Assembly (NCBI GenBank): GCA_003952965.2
Contig: CM025854.1
Location: 21,560,111-21,624,110, forward strand
Source: Morella rubra
Taxonomy: Eukaryota; Streptophyta; Magnoliopsida; Fagales; Myricaceae
Reading direction: 5' to 3'
Length of the DNA stretch: 64,000 nt
Shown here: one piece after another, positions 60,601 through 64,000 of the stretch
Layout: each line of letters begins with the position of its first letter
Position numbering within the stretch: position 1 is the stretch's first letter
The notes under the pieces: model-generated
The model's input: the letters and a program-made list of their open reading frames with translations, nothing else
Databases searched by the model: none
Told to the model about the DNA's origin: nothing
Translations under genes and position numbers: made by a program

Positions 60601-62309
60601 CTTTTATATTCTATATAGAAAAAAAAAAAAAAAAAAGGCAAAAGAATCCAACATCCAAAATTAGTACTTATCTCCAATTCCACCCCCATTGTCACTGTTT
60701 ATGTTAAGACAAAAGTCTTCTAAGCATTCGTCCACCTTTGGAAGCCATTTACAGTTCGAGTCCAACATGAACATGAAGACCACAAGTGTTCTTGTGGACC
60801 CCTTATCATCGCTGGATGCAGTACGAGAACTTTTGGACCACGAGCTGCCATAGATTGACCGATGAAGACGTACGATATCACCAGTCAAAAGTCAAAGAAT
60901 TGAGCAACTTGAGCATGGATTCTATGCTTCCAGTTGGGAGATCCTCCAAGTACTATTTCACTTGATGCATGCACATGTTAATTCCCTTGTGCGTGCATGC
61001 ATCCAATCAGATGGCCAAAAAGGTTAAAAAAAAAACAGGTACATGAATTCAAATATATAGATTAAAGCATGCCATCACAGTTGGAGATCAGATTCGGTGA
61101 GAAAGGGGGACTGAATAAAAGATGGAGCAAGTTAGTCGACCGACTTTACCAGAAATTCGGCTGGCTATTCTAGAAAACTAATGCACACGTTAGAAAATGA
61201 TGTATGAGAATATAAAATCAGCAGGATATGTTTTGAGATAGCTATACTTTGCCTGTTTGTGTGATGCAGCCAAACTTGGAATACAAAAAAGAATTTCCAA
61301 AGACTGTAACTGGGACTTCCACCATTTAGAAGAGTAATGTGTTGTTGTCCCTCGTTTAGAAAAACAGGGATATATACTCAATCTGATGAAACAAGGGTGA
61401 CGATATTGGAGATGATGAAGTCTTTTCTTTCTTTTCCTCGTGTATATAAACTTACAAAAAATTACCAATACATCAAAAACACATTGAAAACATCAAAACG
61501 GTGAAGTCGATAGGCATGACGATGATGGAGTTGTTTTGAGAGATTGAGGACGATAAGGAAGCCATGGAAGGTTCGGTTTGAATTGTATGAAGGAAAAGAT
61601 CAGGATAAGGATCAGGAATTACGGTGTCGTGGTTGGGAACCTAACTCTAAAGAAATCGGAAAGGAGAGAGGGTTTAAAAGAAGATCAAGAACGTGGCTCT
61701 TGATAACAGGAAGTAAAGGCTCTGCAGGATTAAATATTTTCCTTAATTTTTGTTGACCAGTACTGTATATGACTTTAGAGAGGAATATTGAATCAGCTGT
61801 TCGGAATAAAACTAAGGAAATTATTACAGTTGTAGGAAAAGTCATGAAAAATTATGTATTTTATTATTTACAATTAGGAAATTTACATTACTTCGTGATC
61901 ATCTTGCGTAGCCGGATTGACTGACTTTTCACCTAACCATTTTCATTTTGTGGTGCTACGTTCAAAGTGGTTTGTGATGTAATACCGGCCCGACGGGAAC
62001 TACAGGACTTCTGGGTTTACTTGGACCAAGTAGAAGAGGAACTACAGGATGGGGTTTTTTTCAGTTCATTTGGAAAGAACTAATTTTGGCGAAGTGCCCA
62101 AGCCTCACTAGAACTTGTAAATTTTTGGAGAAGATAAACTATACATTTTAACCTACTGAATAACTTGTGCTCAGAATCTCAGATACGAAGTGGATGGTGA
62201 TTAAGGTTGCCTGTTCTGTTTACGCACACACGCACACAGAGAACATCTACTGTAACTCCATTGTCTGGTTCTCTTAACTCTGAATGTCCCCTGTGACCAT
62301 CATTATCTG

Positions 62310-62344
<35 letters not shown>

Positions 62345-63099
62345 GTCCTTAGCAACATATTTTTCCATTTTCCATTTTTTTTTTTCGCTTCAAACTTGAG
62401 TATGTGGTGGATTCAAACTTCAAACTTCAATGACAAATACAATTATTTTTTCTGAAGGTGGGTCAGTTTGACTGAATTGATATATACAGAGAGAGTGGGG
62501 GGCCAATGCACGACTATTCTATATAATTAGTTGCAATCTTTTACCCTTTCACTAGGAATAGGATAAGGCCTGTTTTCGGCCATCTCCAGTGTCTGTATTT
62601 TGGTGTTCCCACCTGCTCCCACCAACTAGATAACGCTTTTGCGCCCTCTCTTTCTTTCTTTCTCATGTGTTGTCTGTCAGTGTGGACTGCAAGCGCACAT
62701 CGCTCCCTTGCTTCCCCGGCACTTCTCTCACATTCTGCCGGTAAGCTTTCTACTTACCGACGTTCTCATCATCACTTCCGCATCTTCTTGTACTTCTTCA
62801 TCTCCGGCCGGCCCTGCACTTTCTTCCATCCTGCCATACCGTTGATCACTCAAGTCCCATTTCTCCATCTCCAGTTTCACCATCCGTCTATGTCAGTGTT
62901 TTACCACGAGAGCTTTCAGACGTTTGTCTTTTAAATCCCACATATTCCGTTTTTGTTCATTTCAATCTTCGCACTTCCGATAACAAATTTGTGTCATGCC
63001 TTTGGCACTCACCGACTGGGTTCTCATGAATTTACACAATTCCTCGCATTCAGACACCAGCGTCGTATCCTTTTTGATCTAGAACCATAGTCGTCCTCT
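60601..63099. other. Intergenic upstream of the U-box gene
   Basis: No supported gene. The minus-strand frame at 60661-60888 resembles nothing known. A (CT)16 tract lies at 62311-62342. The last 500 bp are pyrimidine-rich and are probably the promoter and 5' UTR of the U-box gene. An in-frame TAG at 63088 closes the frame before its start codon. Confidence 0.5.
62311..62342. repeat. (CT)16 microsatellite
   Basis: Uninterrupted CT dinucleotide tract about 760 bp upstream of the U-box start codon. Confidence 0.95.
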
Positions 63100-64000
63100 A
63101 TGAACGAAGCTGACATGGCCATTCCTCACTTGTTCAGATGCCCAATTAGTCTAGACTTGTTCAAAGATCCAGTCACTTTATGTACGGGCCAAACGTACGA
63201 CAGATCAAGCATAGAGAAATGGCTGGCTGCTGGTAATCTCACGTGTCCTGTCACAATGCAGAAGCTCCATGATCCATCCATTGTTCCTAATCACACCCTT
63301 CGCCATTTGATTGATCGGTGGCTTCAAATGGGTAACCAGTTTGATCCCGAATACTTGGAGACAGTTGATTCTTTAGCTGCACTCAAACTCAGTCTCGAAT
63401 CTCAGGAGGGCACCTTGGAAGACAAACTCCAAACACTACAAAAGCTGATTCGAGAATTATCCGAAGAATCGCCATCCAGAAATTCTTGTTTGCTCCAATT
63501 AGGCTTCTTACCTGTACTTTTGGAACTAGTCTTTGGAAAAGTAAAAGCCAAACTCTCCCAAGAGTATGCAAATTTTGTCGACCTAGCACTTTCTTGTGCT
63601 CTAAGATTGCTGCCTCTCGGTGAATTGGAGTCTTTGAATATGCTAAAAGAAGAGTCTAAATTGGTATCACTTCTAGATATACTTGAGCACGGCACTGTGG
63701 CGGTCAAGACAAGCTTGTGTCATCTAATAGAGGCAATCTCATCATCTTTGGAGACAAGTGAGCTCTGCAAAATGCTTGGAAGAACCCGCGAACTCTTGTA
63801 CCAATTGGTTCTTCTTGTTGGCCATAGGTCTGAGGCTTCTGAGGCTGGAATTAAAGCCTTATCAGCATTATCTTCCTTGCCGGCTAATCGAGAGAACTTG
63901 GTTAGAGAAGGCGCCATAGATGGACTCATAACATACATTTTGTCTGCTGAAAGACGTGAAAAGAACTTGGCACCAATGGCAATGGCAACACTAGAGAAGC
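63100..64000 (+). CDS. Plant U-box E3 ubiquitin ligase (partial, 5' end)
   Basis: The frame opens at ATG 63100 (in-frame stop TAG at 63088; a second Met follows at 63115) and is still open at the window edge after 300 codons, so the gene is cut by the window. Residues 9-80 form a U-box: IPHLFRCPISLDLFKDPVTL, TGQTYDRSSIEKWLAAGN, LTCPVTMQKLHDPSIVPNHT, LRHLIDRWLQ. A helical, Leu-rich region follows (LEDKLQTLQKLIRELSEES, LGFLPVLLELVFGK, AGIKALSALSSLPANRENLV), which looks like armadillo-type repeats, as in the PUB22-PUB29 group. U-box proteins recruit E2 enzymes and ubiquitinate target proteins; the group includes regulators of immunity and stress. No specific PUB number can be assigned from this part. 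Confidence 0.92.
   Translation, partial: MNEADMAIPHLFRCPISLDLFKDPVTLCTGQTYDRSSIEKWLAAGNLTCPVTMQKLHDPSIVPNHTLRHLIDRWLQMGNQFDPEYLETVDSLAALKLSLESQEGTLEDKLQTLQKLIRELSEESPSRNSCLLQLGFLPVLLELVFGKVKAKLSQEYANFVDLALSCALRLLPLGELESLNMLKEESKLVSLLDILEHGTVAVKTSLCHLIEAISSSLETSELCKMLGRTRELLYQLVLLVGHRSEASEAGIKALSALSSLPANRENLVREGAIDGLITYILSAERREKNLAPMAMATLEK

Noticed and set aside
60661-60888. 75-codon minus-strand frame after the second duplication
   Set aside because: No similarity that I recognise and no splice context; overlaps the region mirrored noisily in the 59651-59830 spacer.

Overview
This is nuclear DNA from a eudicot plant, probably a woody one, though the sequence does not fix the species. Genes are spaced 1-6 kb apart in AT-rich DNA. 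Introns are of plant type (GT-AG, 70 bp to 1.8 kb), and the best matches I recall are all Arabidopsis-type nuclear genes. There are no bacterial, viral or CRISPR features. I saw no convincing tRNA, rRNA or miRNA gene by eye.

Layout. 0.7-15.5 kb is a decayed, duplicated block. Two copies of an E+-type pentatricopeptide repeat (PPR) gene, both on the minus strand (A at 1.3-3.0 kb, B at 12.6-14.4 kb), flank a broken copy of the splicing factor gene CDC5 (7.6-11.8 kb, plus). The block also holds AT-rich MITE-like repeats and a LINE scrap. 16.4-21.5 kb carries an intact SLO2-type PPR gene (plus) and an intact ABCG5 half-transporter gene (minus). Their Arabidopsis counterparts are also neighbours (At2g13600/At2g13610), so this is conserved microsynteny. 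21.5-27.4 kb is gene-poor and contains a 961-bp deleted hAT transposon with perfect 8-bp target-site duplications. 27.4-34.4 kb is a nine-exon HDA14 organellar histone deacetylase gene (plus). 34.7-36.7 kb holds a MITE/hAT-like element and a SINE-like retroposon. 39.4-40.2 kb is an XND1/NAC104 gene (plus). 41.4-45.5 kb is the E1-alpha subunit gene of branched-chain keto acid dehydrogenase (plus), interrupted by a 936-bp tandem duplication of exons 4-6 and the start of exon 7. 46.6-52.1 kb is the SAL1/FRY1 phosphatase gene (minus, eight exons, one apparent GC donor site). 53.4-55.8 kb is an intronless nuclear-encoded group II intron maturase (minus). 58.9-60.6 kb is a second near-perfect tandem duplication (950-bp period) in noncoding DNA. 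A plant U-box E3 ligase gene begins at 63.1 kb and runs off the window end.

How the genes relate. They do not form a pathway or operon. Several act in organelles: SLO2 (mitochondrial RNA editing), the nMAT maturase (mitochondrial splicing), BCKDH E1-alpha (mitochondrial leucine/isoleucine/valine breakdown), SAL1 (PAP removal in plastid and mitochondrion) and HDA14 (plastid/mitochondrial deacetylase). Such genes are common in plant genomes, so I treat the grouping as chance.

Most notable signals: (1) the two tandem duplications at 43-45 kb and 59-60.6 kb share an unusual structure, a seemingly identical core with indel-rich edges, which fits raw-long-read gap filling better than biology; (2) the CDC5 copy has lost its first MYB exon and instead has a 34-bp piece of its own exon 2 abutting intron 1; (3) both PPR copies share the same nonsense codon, yet copy B keeps a 497-codon open frame. 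I found no convincing novel multi-gene system. All exon structures and homologies come from reading the sequence and from remembered family sequences; no database search was run.
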